Under the pieces are notes generated by a model that searched no databases, was not told the DNA's origin, and was given only the letters and a program-made list of their open reading frames with translations. A program made the translations under genes and the position numbers. Source: CAZEHS01 sp964649745 (GTDB lineage Bacteria > Bacillota > Clostridia > Peptostreptococcales > Acidaminobacteraceae). Taken from it: a stretch of DNA of 24,561 nt. Of this stretch, positions 15,318 to 24,413 are shown piece after piece (within the stretch, counting starts at the first letter, position 1; each line of letters starts with the position of its first letter). The DNA is taken from contig CAZYQI010000043.1 of assembly GCA_964649745.1 (NCBI GenBank), forward strand, positions 1-24,561. The letters are read 5' to 3'.

Positions 15318-17816
15318 ATGAAAAACGACCGCGGCAGCACACCGGTTTCTGTATTTAGATGGATATGGCATTCGTTCCTTCGAACCGCGCTCATACCGCT
15401 GGTTCTGATTGAGCTGGGCTTCATAGGGATATACTTCGGCGCCAACAATTGGTCGCAAAAGGAAATGATCCGCTCCATGATGGAGGAATCCACCTCAAGG
15501 ATTGCCAACATTGCAATGCAGGAAGCCAACACGATTCAGCAGGAAATCCAGAGCGTGGCCAATGCCACGAATCTGTACCGAAAGCAGGCCGAAAAGGCTC
15601 TGAAAACAGATGCAGCCTTAAGTCCCGGTTACGAAGAGCGATTAGCCTATTCGCCGGAGGGCATGTATACAACGATCCGAGACAGCAGGGAAGGCGGTGT
15701 AGCAGTCTTCTATAGCGGATATTCCGATATCGGCGAAAAGGAACGGATGAAGGCTGCCAGGGCCCTTGCTCTGGAAGGGGTCATGAAGGATATCATCGCC
15801 ACGGAGCCACTGTCGGCTTCCATTTACTTCAACAGCTTTGATTCCCTGAATGTCATTTATCCCTATTTTGATGTACGTTCTCAATACCCTGCCAAGATGA
15901 ACATCCCGGAGTACAACTTCTACTATGAGGCGGATAACCGTCACAATCCGGAGCGAAAAGTGGTTTGGACGGACGCGTATCTGGATCCGGCAGGTCATGG
16001 ATGGATGGCCTCCTCGATAGCGCCGGTTTATAACGGCGATTTCCTCGAAGGGGTTGTAGGCGTGGATGTAACCGTAGGAACAATCGCTGATCAGATCTTG
16101 CAGCTCAATATCCCTTGGGAGGGCTATGGTGTACTGATCGGTAAGGAGGGCACCATCCTGGCACTGCCCCAAAAGGGTGAAGCGGACTGGGGACTTAACG
16201 AGGTTACAGACCATGACTATGCTCAAGCCATCATGCAGGATACGTTCAAACCGGATGCTTTCAATCTTTACAAACGGGAGAGCCTGTCGGAGTTTGCGCA
16301 CGAGGTAATGAAGAGCCAAAGCGGAGCCTCCTCCATTGCACTGAACGGCAGTCAAAAGGCGGTATCCTGGTCTACGGTGCCGTCCACGGGCTGGAAGCTC
16401 CTTGTCATTGTACCTGAAAGCAATATCTATTCTACCATTGAACAGTTGAAAGCATCGCTTTTCCGCATAGGGACGTATATGATTGCGGGTCTGATTGTCT
16501 TCTACACGGTGTTTTTTTCCATACTGGCATTGAATTCCAAGCGGATGAGCACACGGGTTTCCAAGCCGCTGGTAGATATCAACGCCATGGTTCAGAATAT
16601 CGGGAGTGGCAATTACTATCAGGAGGCACCGATATTCCCGGTCATTGAATTCAGCGAAACGGCGGATCATATTGTCCGGATGGGCAGTCAGTTAGGCGAG
16701 GCCAACATGCGGCTGGTGGAATCGCAAAAGGCTGCAGAGGCGGCCAATGAGATGAAGAGCCAGTTCATCGCCAACATGTCCCATGAAATCCGCACACCTA
16801 TGAATGCCGTGCTGGGATATACTGCTCTTCTCAAAAACAGCGTATCGGATGAACAAGGACTTAAATACATTGAAACCATCCAGCGGGCAGGAAATGCGTT
16901 GATAGGGATCCTCAGCGATATACTGGATATTTCCAAAATAGAAGCTGGAAAGTTGGACATTCAGACAGCGCCGGTGGATATCCGAAATCTTCTTTTGGAT
17001 ATGAGGAATCTTTTTTCTTTTGATGTGCTCAACAAGGAGCTTTCGCTGGACATCAGGGTGGCGCCCGAGGTTCCCGAGGTAGTTGTCATCGATGATGTCC
17101 GCGTTCGCCAAATCCTTTTCAATCTGATCGGAAATGCCGTTAAATTTACGGTAAAGGGCTATGTTGAAATAGCGGTGATGTCGGAGGACTCAGGAAGTTC
17201 TGATGACAGCATTAGCCTGACCTTTGAGGTACGGGACACCGGTTTGGGAATATCACCGGAACAGCAGGAAGCCATCTTCGAGCCGTTCAAACAGCAGGAT
17301 GGACAGAGTACAAAAAAATACGGAGGCACCGGCCTGGGTCTCTCCATCGCAAGAAGACTTGTGCAGCTTATGGGAGGAGAGATGGCCTTATCCAGTACCT
17401 TGGGTCAGGGAAGTGTTTTCCGGTTCACCGTACCAAGCGGAAGGGTACCCAGCGCTAACGCAGGCATCGGTGGAGGGCAGGAGATGCCTTTCCATATGGA
17501 AAGAGCGGATGACATCGCCATGGGGCTGAATCTGGGAGATGCATTCCCAGAAGACATAACCGAAGAATTGGTGGACGCGATGGCAATCATTCTTGATGGC
17601 ATCTGGCAGGAGTGTTCAAAAAATTATCGTATCAATGACGTTAAAGAACTGGCAAAGCAATTGGAACAGCTTTCCCGGCAGTTCACCTCCGATACCCTGG
17701 CTGCTTATGCGGCGAGTCTTGAAGAAGCCGCCCGAACGTTCAATTCCAAAAATATTCGCTCCCTTGTTGCCCGGTACCCCAAAATAGTAGAGGCTGTTCG
17801 GAGTAAGTTGAAATAA
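15318..17816 (+). CDS. dCache sensor histidine kinase with C-terminal helical module
   Basis: An 832-residue transmembrane kinase. TM1 is ~20-42. A large extracellular double-Cache domain (~43-378) shows the dCache_1 pattern VVWTDAYLDPAGHGWMASS and later EGVVGVDVTVGTIADQI. TM2 is ~385-406, followed by a short linker that is only weakly HAMP-like. HisKA has H489 in ANMSHEIRTPMNA. HATPase has N-box FNLIGNAVKFT, G1 DTGLGIS and G2 GGTGLGLSIA. The last ~90 residues (from about AIILDGIWQECS) form a helical module shared with the kinases at 17986 and 20649. It lacks a receiver and needs a separate partner. ATG 15318 lies 7 nt after AGGAGG; a GTG two codons earlier is less well placed. Confidence 0.93.
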   Translation: MKNDRGSTPVSVFRWIWHSFLRTALIPLVLIELGFIGIYFGANNWSQKEMIRSMMEESTSRIANIAMQEANTIQQEIQSVANATNLYRKQAEKALKTDAALSPGYEERLAYSPEGMYTTIRDSREGGVAVFYSGYSDIGEKERMKAARALALEGVMKDIIATEPLSASIYFNSFDSLNVIYPYFDVRSQYPAKMNIPEYNFYYEADNRHNPERKVVWTDAYLDPAGHGWMASSIAPVYNGDFLEGVVGVDVTVGTIADQILQLNIPWEGYGVLIGKEGTILALPQKGEADWGLNEVTDHDYAQAIMQDTFKPDAFNLYKRESLSEFAHEVMKSQSGASSIALNGSQKAVSWSTVPSTGWKLLVIVPESNIYSTIEQLKASLFRIGTYMIAGLIVFYTVFFSILALNSKRMSTRVSKPLVDINAMVQNIGSGNYYQEAPIFPVIEFSETADHIVRMGSQLGEANMRLVESQKAAEAANEMKSQFIANMSHEIRTPMNAVLGYTALLKNSVSDEQGLKYIETIQRAGNALIGILSDILDISKIEAGKLDIQTAPVDIRNLLLDMRNLFSFDVLNKELSLDIRVAPEVPEVVVIDDVRVRQILFNLIGNAVKFTVKGYVEIAVMSEDSGSSDDSISLTFEVRDTGLGISPEQQEAIFEPFKQQDGQSTKKYGGTGLGLSIARRLVQLMGGEMALSSTLGQGSVFRFTVPSGRVPSANAGIGGGQEMPFHMERADDIAMGLNLGDAFPEDITEELVDAMAIILDGIWQECSKNYRINDVKELAKQLEQLSRQFTSDTLAAYAASLEEAARTFNSKNIRSLVARYPKIVEAVRSKLK

Positions 17817-17833
17817 TCGGAATCAACCGGTAA

Positions 17834-17876
17834 TGCAAATGGATTTCACCCGTGATTCTGAAAGGAATCCGTTGCA
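17834..17876 (+). other. intergenic hairpin, possible weak terminator
   Basis: ATGCAA pairs with TTGCAT and, after a small internal loop, GGATTTC pairs with GGAATCC. Only a weak TCCTGTTTT run follows. It lies soon after the dCache kinase stop and before the next kinase gene, so it may reduce read-through or stabilise the mRNA end. Confidence 0.4.
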
Positions 17877-17985
17877 TCCTGTTTTCCATTAGATGCGGTG
17901 AAAATGATAGTACCCTGCAAAGATGGGTATTCATAGTACAAATCTGAGGCAATTGCAGTATGTCTGACCCGGGGAGGTGGACAGG

Positions 17986-19590
17986 ATGGGCGGGGCGCAT
18001 AAAATGACAATTAAGGACGATGCTGCAGAAAAATTGAGAACCGAGCAGCTTCTGAAGGAAAGTGAGCTGCGTCTGAGGCTAACCACTCAGGGGGGTAAGA
18101 TTGGCCTATGGGACTGGAAAGTTCAGACTGGAGAAACCGTGTTCAATGAACAGTGGGCCAGCATTTTGGGCTACACACTTTCAGAACTGGAACCGATCAG
18201 CATTGATACGTGGGCCAGACTGGCGCACCCAGATGATCTGAACCGGTCCTCAGAGCTTTTGGAACAGCACTTTAACGGGGAATTGGATTATTACGAAATT
18301 GAAGCGCGGATGATGCATAAGAACGGCAACTGGATATGGGTGCTGGATCGCGGCGAGGTCGTGGAATGGGATCCGAACGGCAAGCCTGTCCGCATGGTGG
18401 GAACGCATATCAATATCAACGAACGCAGAATGATTGAGGCTGAGCTGGAAGCATCCAGACGAAATGCTGAAAATGCAAATGAATTGAAGAGCCAGTTCAT
18501 TGCCAGCATGTCCCACGAGATCCGAACACCGATGAATGCAATCCTGGGTTATACGGCTCTGTTGAACGAACTGATAAAGGATGAAAAGGGAAAACGCTAC
18601 ATACGTTCGATTCAGAGGGCTGGAAACACATTGGTGGAACTGATCAACGATATTTTGGACATTTCTAAGCTGGAAGTGGGGGAAATGGCAATCCAGACAG
18701 GGCAGTTCAGCATACGAAACCTGATGGAAGAGATACAGAGTGTGTTCATGTGGAGCGTGGAGTCAAAAGGAATCGAATTGAACGTAGCAGTTGATCCGGA
18801 AATCCCGGAATTGCTTCTGCTGGATGATCTCAGGATACGACAGATTGTGTTCAATCTGGTAGGGAATGCTGTAAAGTTCACGGGGAATGGTGGGATCGAA
18901 GTGGCTGCTTCTGTGATGGATCCATCGGAATCCTCGGATATCATTACTCTGAAAATAGCCATCCGGGATACGGGCATTGGAATCCCGGAAGATCAGCAAA
19001 AATCCATATTTGAACCCTTCAAGCAGATGGATGGTCAAAGCAATAAGAAATACGGCGGCACCGGCCTGGGGCTTTCCATCTCAAAGCGATTGGCAGAGGT
19101 TATGGGAGGGAGCATCACTCTGATCAGCGACCCCGGATTGGGAAGCACCTTCACTCTGGTACTTCCGGATGTTGTGGTCTTCGACAGACAAAGCCCTTCG
19201 GAATCCTCTGACCCTAGCGTGGGGAAATCGGTTAAGGCTGTTCTTTTTCAGGAGGGCCTGCCGGTCAGGAATCCCGAAACCTCAGGGGCAACAATGAGAT
19301 GGCCGGAGCCGGGCGTTGACAAGCGGATTGTAGAAGAATTGGAACCGCTCATTGATGGGTTATGGGGAACCTGCAGCCAGGGGAATCGAATCAGTGACGT
19401 GCGGGAACTGGCCGCTCGCCTGACTGAAATAGAAAAGAACAGGCCTTGCAAGGCACTGGCCACTTATGCAGAGGAACTGATGTCCTCCGCAAAAGGCTAC
19501 AACGCCGGCCGGATCCGCGAGCTTCTGAGCGAATTTCCAATCATGCTGGCGCAGTTCAAACAGGGATACGGGAAGATCGCTAGCAAATAG
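17986..19590 (+). CDS. soluble PAS sensor histidine kinase with C-terminal helical module
   Basis: A 534-residue cytoplasmic kinase with no membrane segment. A coiled lead (~10-30) is followed by a PAS_3 domain (~32-150: GLWDWKVQTGETVFNEQWASI, then WARLAHPDD and the PAC-like MVGTHININERRM). HisKA has H177 in ASMSHEIRTPMNA, and HATPase has FNLVGNAVKFT, DTGIGIP and GGTGLGLSIS. The C-terminal ~95 residues repeat the helical module of the neighbouring kinases (GLWGTCSQGNRISD, later SSAKGYNAGRIREL). The core is very close to that of the kinase at 20649. ATG 17986 is placed 9 nt after GGGGAGG, and the GTG at 17977 lies inside that ribosome site. The lipoprotein gene follows 14 bp downstream, so this is the first gene of the sensing operon. 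Confidence 0.93.
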   Translation: MGGAHKMTIKDDAAEKLRTEQLLKESELRLRLTTQGGKIGLWDWKVQTGETVFNEQWASILGYTLSELEPISIDTWARLAHPDDLNRSSELLEQHFNGELDYYEIEARMMHKNGNWIWVLDRGEVVEWDPNGKPVRMVGTHININERRMIEAELEASRRNAENANELKSQFIASMSHEIRTPMNAILGYTALLNELIKDEKGKRYIRSIQRAGNTLVELINDILDISKLEVGEMAIQTGQFSIRNLMEEIQSVFMWSVESKGIELNVAVDPEIPELLLLDDLRIRQIVFNLVGNAVKFTGNGGIEVAASVMDPSESSDIITLKIAIRDTGIGIPEDQQKSIFEPFKQMDGQSNKKYGGTGLGLSISKRLAEVMGGSITLISDPGLGSTFTLVLPDVVVFDRQSPSESSDPSVGKSVKAVLFQEGLPVRNPETSGATMRWPEPGVDKRIVEELEPLIDGLWGTCSQGNRISDVRELAARLTEIEKNRPCKALATYAEELMSSAKGYNAGRIRELLSEFPIMLAQFKQGYGKIASK

Positions 19591-19604
19591 AGGAGGGCGA
19601 GAGA

Positions 19605-20603
19605 ATGAAAAAATTGATAATCCTATTGATGGTCGTGTTTACCGCGATGCTTGTGTCGGCGTGCAGTTCGGATACGGATAAGCAAGCGGGAATCTTCAGC
19701 CCGAACCCGCAAAACAGTGAATCTGAAAATCCTCCGGCGGCAACGGATAAGGCTAAAATTGCGCTTGTTATGAAGACATTGACGAATCCGTTCTTTATTG
19801 AGATGGAAAAGGGCGCCAGGGCTGCTTCCAAAGAGAACGGGATCGAATTGGCCGTTAAGACCGGCGCTCAGGAAACCTCAATTGATCAGCAGATTGCCAT
19901 TGTTGAGGAGCTCATACAGGAAGATGTTGACGCAATCGTAATCGCTCCCGGGGACTCCAAGGAACTGATTCCCATTCTGAAGAAAGCCCAGGATTCAGGC
20001 ATCGTCATTGTGAATATCGATAATAAGCTGAACGGGGAAGTTTCGGATAAACTTGGATTGAAGGATGTCCCCTTCATAAGCGTGGACAACGAGCGGGCCT
20101 CCTATCTTTCTGCCTCCAGGCTCAGCAGCATGATCAAGAAACCCACGGACGTTGTCATCATTGAGGGAATTCAGGATGCCAGCAATGCTCAGATGAGGAA
20201 AGCCGGAGCCCTGAGGGCTTTTGCCGAGAACACCAATGTGCGGGTAGTGGCCTCTGAAACAGCCAATTGGAAGATCGATGAGGCAAAAGATGTGACGGAG
20301 ACTCTGTTTAAGAAGCACCCGGATATCGGCGCCATCTTTGCCGCCAACGATATGATGGGCTTGGGAGCTATTCAATATCTGAAGACAGTGGGAAAAAGCG
20401 ATGTCATGGTGGCTGCCTTCGATGCCATCCCGGATGCAAAGGACGCCATCCGTTCAGGACAGATGTTGGCGACCATCGATCAACAACCTTATCTTCAGGG
20501 CTATACCGGAATCAATTATGCAATTGAGATGCTCAGTGGGAAAAAAATGCCGGCGGAAACCATGTTGGATGTAATTGTAGTGGATGCATCAAACGTAAAA
20601 TGA
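19605..20603 (+). CDS. RbsB-like sugar-binding lipoprotein
   Basis: A 332-residue extracellular solute-binding lipoprotein (Peripla_BP_4/LacI-type fold). The signal peptide MKKLIILLMVVFTAMLVSAC ends in a lipobox with C20, followed by a Ser/Asn/Pro linker to ~50. Pocket residues aligned by eye to E. coli RbsB are largely kept: N61, F63 and F64 in TLTNPFF, D139, R198, N248 in FAANDMM, D273 in AAFDAIPD and Q293 in ATIDQQP. RbsB N64 is alanine here (IAPGDS) and the Arg after D139 is Asn, so the ligand is probably sugar-like but not plain ribose. No ABC permease or ATPase is nearby; a Cache kinase follows 45 bp downstream, suggesting a sensing rather than transport role. The ribosome site GAGGAGGG precedes the ATG. 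Confidence 0.93.
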   Translation: MKKLIILLMVVFTAMLVSACSSDTDKQAGIFSPNPQNSESENPPAATDKAKIALVMKTLTNPFFIEMEKGARAASKENGIELAVKTGAQETSIDQQIAIVEELIQEDVDAIVIAPGDSKELIPILKKAQDSGIVIVNIDNKLNGEVSDKLGLKDVPFISVDNERASYLSASRLSSMIKKPTDVVIIEGIQDASNAQMRKAGALRAFAENTNVRVVASETANWKIDEAKDVTETLFKKHPDIGAIFAANDMMGLGAIQYLKTVGKSDVMVAAFDAIPDAKDAIRSGQMLATIDQQPYLQGYTGINYAIEMLSGKKMPAETMLDVIVVDASNVK

Positions 20604-20648
20604 TCGTCATGGGATCAATCTTCTTAGGAAAAGGCAGGAGATGTGCTT

Positions 20649-22976
20649 ATGAAATTTTCGGATGATCTGCTGAAGCATATTAAGGGCATTTGGATGAGTA
20701 TTACAACCCGTATGGCCATCTATCTGCTCTTGCTGAGCATCATACCCCTGCTCATTCTGGGCATGATATCCAATTACACGGCCAACCAGGTAATCAACAA
20801 AGAAATCGAACAGCTCACTGTGCTGCTGATGTCCGAAAAAAATCAGCATCTTGAGATGATTGCCGAGGAAATCGAAAGCCTCATCGCCAACGTATCCGGT
20901 GTGGATGACATCAAGAACGCCATCAAGAATCCCAGCGCGGTTAAGTCCGGATACGACAATCTGGCCACGCAGGCGAAGATCGGTTATATTCTGAGCAATT
21001 ATAAGAATATCAAGGGTCTTATCTCCATCGATATTTTCACCACCGCAGGGAGTCACTATCATGTGGGCGACACACTGGACATCAAAGAAATAGACAATGC
21101 TCTGCTGGATGCGCTCTATAGCTCTGCGGAAGCCTCGGAAGCATCCATCTATTGGGCCGGGATCGAGGACAACGTCAACCTCAATTCTCAGACAGACAAG
21201 GTCATTACTGCTGTGAAGCTGATGAAGACAATTGATGAAGAGTCCTACAAGGAAAAAACCATTGGTTTGGTCATGGTTAATTATGATGTGGATACCCTGT
21301 ATCGGATATTCAACAAGAATGCGGTTAAAGGAACAGGTTTCATGATTGTTGATGAGAAGGATCGCATCATCTATTATGACGACTTTTCAAGAGTCGGAAC
21401 CGTCGTGAACGGCGATTTCCTGTCCAAGACTCAGGGCCCCAGTGGAAGCTTCAATTGGAATATCAACGGAAAGGACAGCGTTGTCACCTATGAGAAATCC
21501 AATCATACGAATTGGCGGCTCATCAGCTTCATGTCCAAAAGCTACATCACGGAAAAAACCCAGGTTATCACCCACGCAACTCTGGGGGTTTTGTTGTTGT
21601 GTTTCATCGTAGTGGGCATAACGGCATATGTTTTTTCCATCAGCTTTGTCATTCCGGTGAAAAATGTCACCAATCAGTTCGCCCAGATCAAGCACGGCTC
21701 CTTCGATATGAAAACCCGTCTGCCCTCCAGCAGAAAGGATGAGATCGGTGAACTGAATCAGGGCTTCAACACCTTTGTTGATACGCTGGAAGAGATCAAT
21801 AATAATCAGGAAGCGCTGCGGATGTCCAAGGAGGCTGCAGAAAGCGCCAATCGCCTGAAGGGAGAATTCCTGGCCAATGTCAGCCATGAAATCCGAACGC
21901 CGATGAACGCTATCATGGGTTATACAACGTTGCTGAACGATCTGGTGGAAGGGGAAAAGGGCAAGGGATATCTCAATTCCATACAAAGGGCCGGAAACAC
22001 CCTGATGAATCTTATCAACGATATCCTGGATATTTCAAAGATTGAAGTGGACAAGATTGTCCTAAATCTGGATCAATTCCATATTCGTCAGCTGATTGAA
22101 GAGATACAGAGCGTTTTCCTGTGGAATGCACAGGCAAAAGGAATCGATCTGGTGGTCAATATCGACCCGGAGATACCGGAAGTTCTGATGCTTGACGATA
22201 TGCGTATGCGGCAGGTACTGTTCAACCTCATCGGGAATGCGGTTAAATTTACCGATCGGGGGAAAGTTGAATTGTCAGTCCGTTTAAAACGGAGGACGGA
22301 ATCAGATAAAAAAATCGATCTGGAAATTGCTATCAGTGATACCGGAATAGGTATCCCGTCTGATCAGCAGGATGTGATTTTCGAGGCATTCAAGCAGATG
22401 GATGGCCAGAGCACAAAACGCTATGGTGGCACAGGCTTGGGACTATCCATATCGAAAAGGCTTGTCGAAATCATGGGAGGAACCCTAACCCTGGAAAGTG
22501 AGCCTGGAACGGGGAGCACTTTCACAGTGACGCTTCCTGATATTCTCGTTCATTTGCAGACAGCAGAACAGCAACCGGAGGCTCCTGCTGAAAAAGCCGC
22601 CCCGGGGCGAGGCATCAGCAGGGAGAGTCGCGAACAGCTGCTGAAAATGGTGGATCCTGAGAACGTTACAAACGTGGTTGATTCGAAGATGATGGAATTG
22701 CTGGACGAGCTTTATCGTGGAATGTGGGAAACCTGCAGCCGGGGCAATCGCATCAGCGACATCAAGGAATTTGCGGAACGACTTGGAACGGTGGGAGAAA
22801 AATTCAGGGTGTATTCGCTGGTGGTTTATGGGAACGCGTTGATGGATTCCGCCAAGGGCTACAATGCCGGAAAAATCCGCGAGCTGTTGAAAGCCTATCC
22901 GGCCCTGCTGGATAAGCTGAGAAGCGAGAACTTGGACAACGGAACGGTCCAATCCTCTGAGGAGGTGCCGTGGTGA
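20649..22976 (+). CDS. Cache-HAMP sensor histidine kinase, probable partner of the binding lipoprotein
   Basis: A 775-residue membrane kinase. TM1 is ~22-40, the extracellular Cache-type domain ~41-308 and TM2 ~309-331. HAMP is ~333-386 with KDEIGELNQGFNTF. HisKA has H413 in ANVSHEIRTPMNA. HATPase has FNLIGNAVKFT, DTGIGIP and GGTGLGLSIS. The C-terminal module (MWETCSRGNRISD, SAKGYNAGKIREL) matches those of the two upstream kinases. There is no receiver. The ATG at 20649 lies 8 nt after GGAG; a GTG at 20643 is too close to it. The gene follows the RbsB-like lipoprotein and runs into the REC-GGDEF gene, so it probably senses the loaded lipoprotein and phosphorylates the diguanylate cyclase. Confidence 0.94.
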   Translation: MKFSDDLLKHIKGIWMSITTRMAIYLLLLSIIPLLILGMISNYTANQVINKEIEQLTVLLMSEKNQHLEMIAEEIESLIANVSGVDDIKNAIKNPSAVKSGYDNLATQAKIGYILSNYKNIKGLISIDIFTTAGSHYHVGDTLDIKEIDNALLDALYSSAEASEASIYWAGIEDNVNLNSQTDKVITAVKLMKTIDEESYKEKTIGLVMVNYDVDTLYRIFNKNAVKGTGFMIVDEKDRIIYYDDFSRVGTVVNGDFLSKTQGPSGSFNWNINGKDSVVTYEKSNHTNWRLISFMSKSYITEKTQVITHATLGVLLLCFIVVGITAYVFSISFVIPVKNVTNQFAQIKHGSFDMKTRLPSSRKDEIGELNQGFNTFVDTLEEINNNQEALRMSKEAAESANRLKGEFLANVSHEIRTPMNAIMGYTTLLNDLVEGEKGKGYLNSIQRAGNTLMNLINDILDISKIEVDKIVLNLDQFHIRQLIEEIQSVFLWNAQAKGIDLVVNIDPEIPEVLMLDDMRMRQVLFNLIGNAVKFTDRGKVELSVRLKRRTESDKKIDLEIAISDTGIGIPSDQQDVIFEAFKQMDGQSTKRYGGTGLGLSISKRLVEIMGGTLTLESEPGTGSTFTVTLPDILVHLQTAEQQPEAPAEKAAPGRGISRESREQLLKMVDPENVTNVVDSKMMELLDELYRGMWETCSRGNRISDIKEFAERLGTVGEKFRVYSLVVYGNALMDSAKGYNAGKIRELLKAYPALLDKLRSENLDNGTVQSSEEVPW

Positions 22977-22978
22977 TC

Positions 22979-23917
22979 ATGGATAACCGCCAGATCAAAA
23001 TCTTGATTGTCGATGATACTCCGGAGAATCTGGAGATTGCCGGAAGCGTCCTCGAAAAGAAGGACTATGACATCTATGTGGCCGATAGTGGTCAGACAGC
23101 CCTGGAATTGCTGGAAACCGTGCCCTTTGACCTGATCCTTTTGGATATCATGATGCCGGATATGGACGGCTATGATGTTTGCAGAAAAATCCGGGAGGAC
23201 GAGAAGTCCAGGGGAATCCCCATCATATTTCTGACGGCAAAAGCAGATGGCGAAAGCATTGCCAAGGGATTTGAGCTGGGATCGGTGGATTATATCCGAA
23301 AGCCTTTCAATGCGGCGGAGTTGGTGGCTCGAGTGAAGACTCATGTTGAATTGAAATGCATCCGACAGGAGCTTGAAGAAAAAAACACCCACCTGGAAGA
23401 GGTTTGTACGGCGCTTGAAATCAGCGCATCAACGGACCCGCTGACAAAGCTGTTGAATCGGCGTGAGATGATCAAGCGGCTCAATCAGGAATTGGTCCGA
23501 TTTGAGCGGAGCCGTCAGCCGTTTTCTGTGGTTATGGCGGATGTCGATCACTTCAAAGAGGTCAATGACCATTACGGTCATAACTGTGGAGATGTGGTGC
23601 TTCAGAAAGTGGCGGCTATCCTGAACTCAAAGCTGAGAAAGCAAGACAGCGCGGCACGTTGGGGTGGTGAGGAATTCCTGATTCTTTTGCCCAATACGCC
23701 ATTGGCAGGAGGATTTACAGCAGCAGAGAAACTGAGAAAAGCTATTTGCAAAGAGCGGTTCGTTTTAGATGGCGCAGAAATGGGTATCACAGTAACGTTA
23801 GGCGTGACAACCTGCAGCGAAGACCTGGCATTGGACGAACTGATCAGGATGGCGGATGGAGCCATGTATCAGGGGAAACTGACAGGGAGGAACCGCACGT
23901 CCGTCTTCAGCCGGTAA
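22979..23917 (+). CDS. PleD-like response regulator diguanylate cyclase (REC-GGDEF)
   Basis: A 312-residue cytosolic protein. The receiver has D12-D13, phospho-acceptor D56 in LILLDIMMPDMDG, T86 and K108 in YIRKPF. A coiled-coil linker (~120-148) leads to a GGDEF domain beginning ASTDPLTKLLNRREM. The metal/substrate motif DVDHFKEVNDHYGHNCGD is complete, and the active site is GGEEF (229-233). RxxD (R220-K-Q-D223) lies five residues before it, the product-inhibition I-site. Active, feedback-limited synthesis of c-di-GMP upon phosphorylation is expected. The start is uncertain by a few codons: GTG 22973 (overlapping the kinase stop) is better spaced from AGGAGG, while ATG 22979 matches the paralogue at 23973. 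It is translationally coupled to the kinase. Confidence 0.94.
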   Translation: MDNRQIKILIVDDTPENLEIAGSVLEKKDYDIYVADSGQTALELLETVPFDLILLDIMMPDMDGYDVCRKIREDEKSRGIPIIFLTAKADGESIAKGFELGSVDYIRKPFNAAELVARVKTHVELKCIRQELEEKNTHLEEVCTALEISASTDPLTKLLNRREMIKRLNQELVRFERSRQPFSVVMADVDHFKEVNDHYGHNCGDVVLQKVAAILNSKLRKQDSAARWGGEEFLILLPNTPLAGGFTAAEKLRKAICKERFVLDGAEMGITVTLGVTTCSEDLALDELIRMADGAMYQGKLTGRNRTSVFSR

Positions 23918-23972
23918 CGGAGACAAAGGATCCAATATCCTTATATTGAGTAAGGCTGGAGGGCATGGTGAT

Positions 23973-24413
23973 ATGAATATCGACAACAGCAAAATAAAAA
24001 TACTGATTGTTGATGATACTCCGGAGAATTTAGAAATTGCCGGAAGCGTTCTTGAAAGGACCGGCTATGACATCTATGTAGCGGATAACGGACAGACCGC
24101 CTTGGAACTGATGCAAAATGTCTTGTTTGATTTGGTGCTGCTGGATGTGATGATGCCTGAGATGGACGGCTTTGAAACCTGTATGGCTATCCGAAAGAGG
24201 GATCAGTGGGTCGGCATACCGATTATTTTTCTCACAGCCAAGGCAGACAGCGAAAGCGTGGCGAGAGGCTTTGAGGTCGGCGCCATCGATTATGTCCGCA
24301 AGCCCTTCAATACCACCGAGCTGATTGCGCGGGTAAGGAACCAGATCGAGTTGAAGCTGGTTCGTGAAGAACTGGAGCGCAAGGTAGCGGAGCTGCGGGC
24401 ACTGGGACGGTGA
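23973..24413 (+). CDS. receiver-only protein, truncated relic of a REC-GGDEF gene
   Basis: A 146-residue receiver closely matching the receiver of the preceding gene at both DNA and protein level. It has ILIVDDTPENLEIAGSVLE, a phospho-acceptor aspartate in LVLLDVMMPEMDG, FLTAKADSE and YVRKPFN, then the start of the coiled linker. It stops after KVAELRALGR. Immediately downstream, in the +1 frame, a GGDEF active-site strand can be read (WDGDEFLILL), so most of the GGDEF domain has been deleted and the frame lost. The remaining receiver looks intact and could still take phosphate, acting as a sink or a decoy for the upstream kinase. ATG 23973 lies 9 nt after GGAGGG. Confidence 0.88.
   Translation: MNIDNSKIKILIVDDTPENLEIAGSVLERTGYDIYVADNGQTALELMQNVLFDLVLLDVMMPEMDGFETCMAIRKRDQWVGIPIIFLTAKADSESVARGFEVGAIDYVRKPFNTTELIARVRNQIELKLVREELERKVAELRALGR

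Noticed and set aside
15642..16670. A 342-codon minus-strand open frame
   Set aside because: It lies wholly inside the dCache kinase gene, has no recognisable domain or ribosome site, and the plus frame has clear family motifs.
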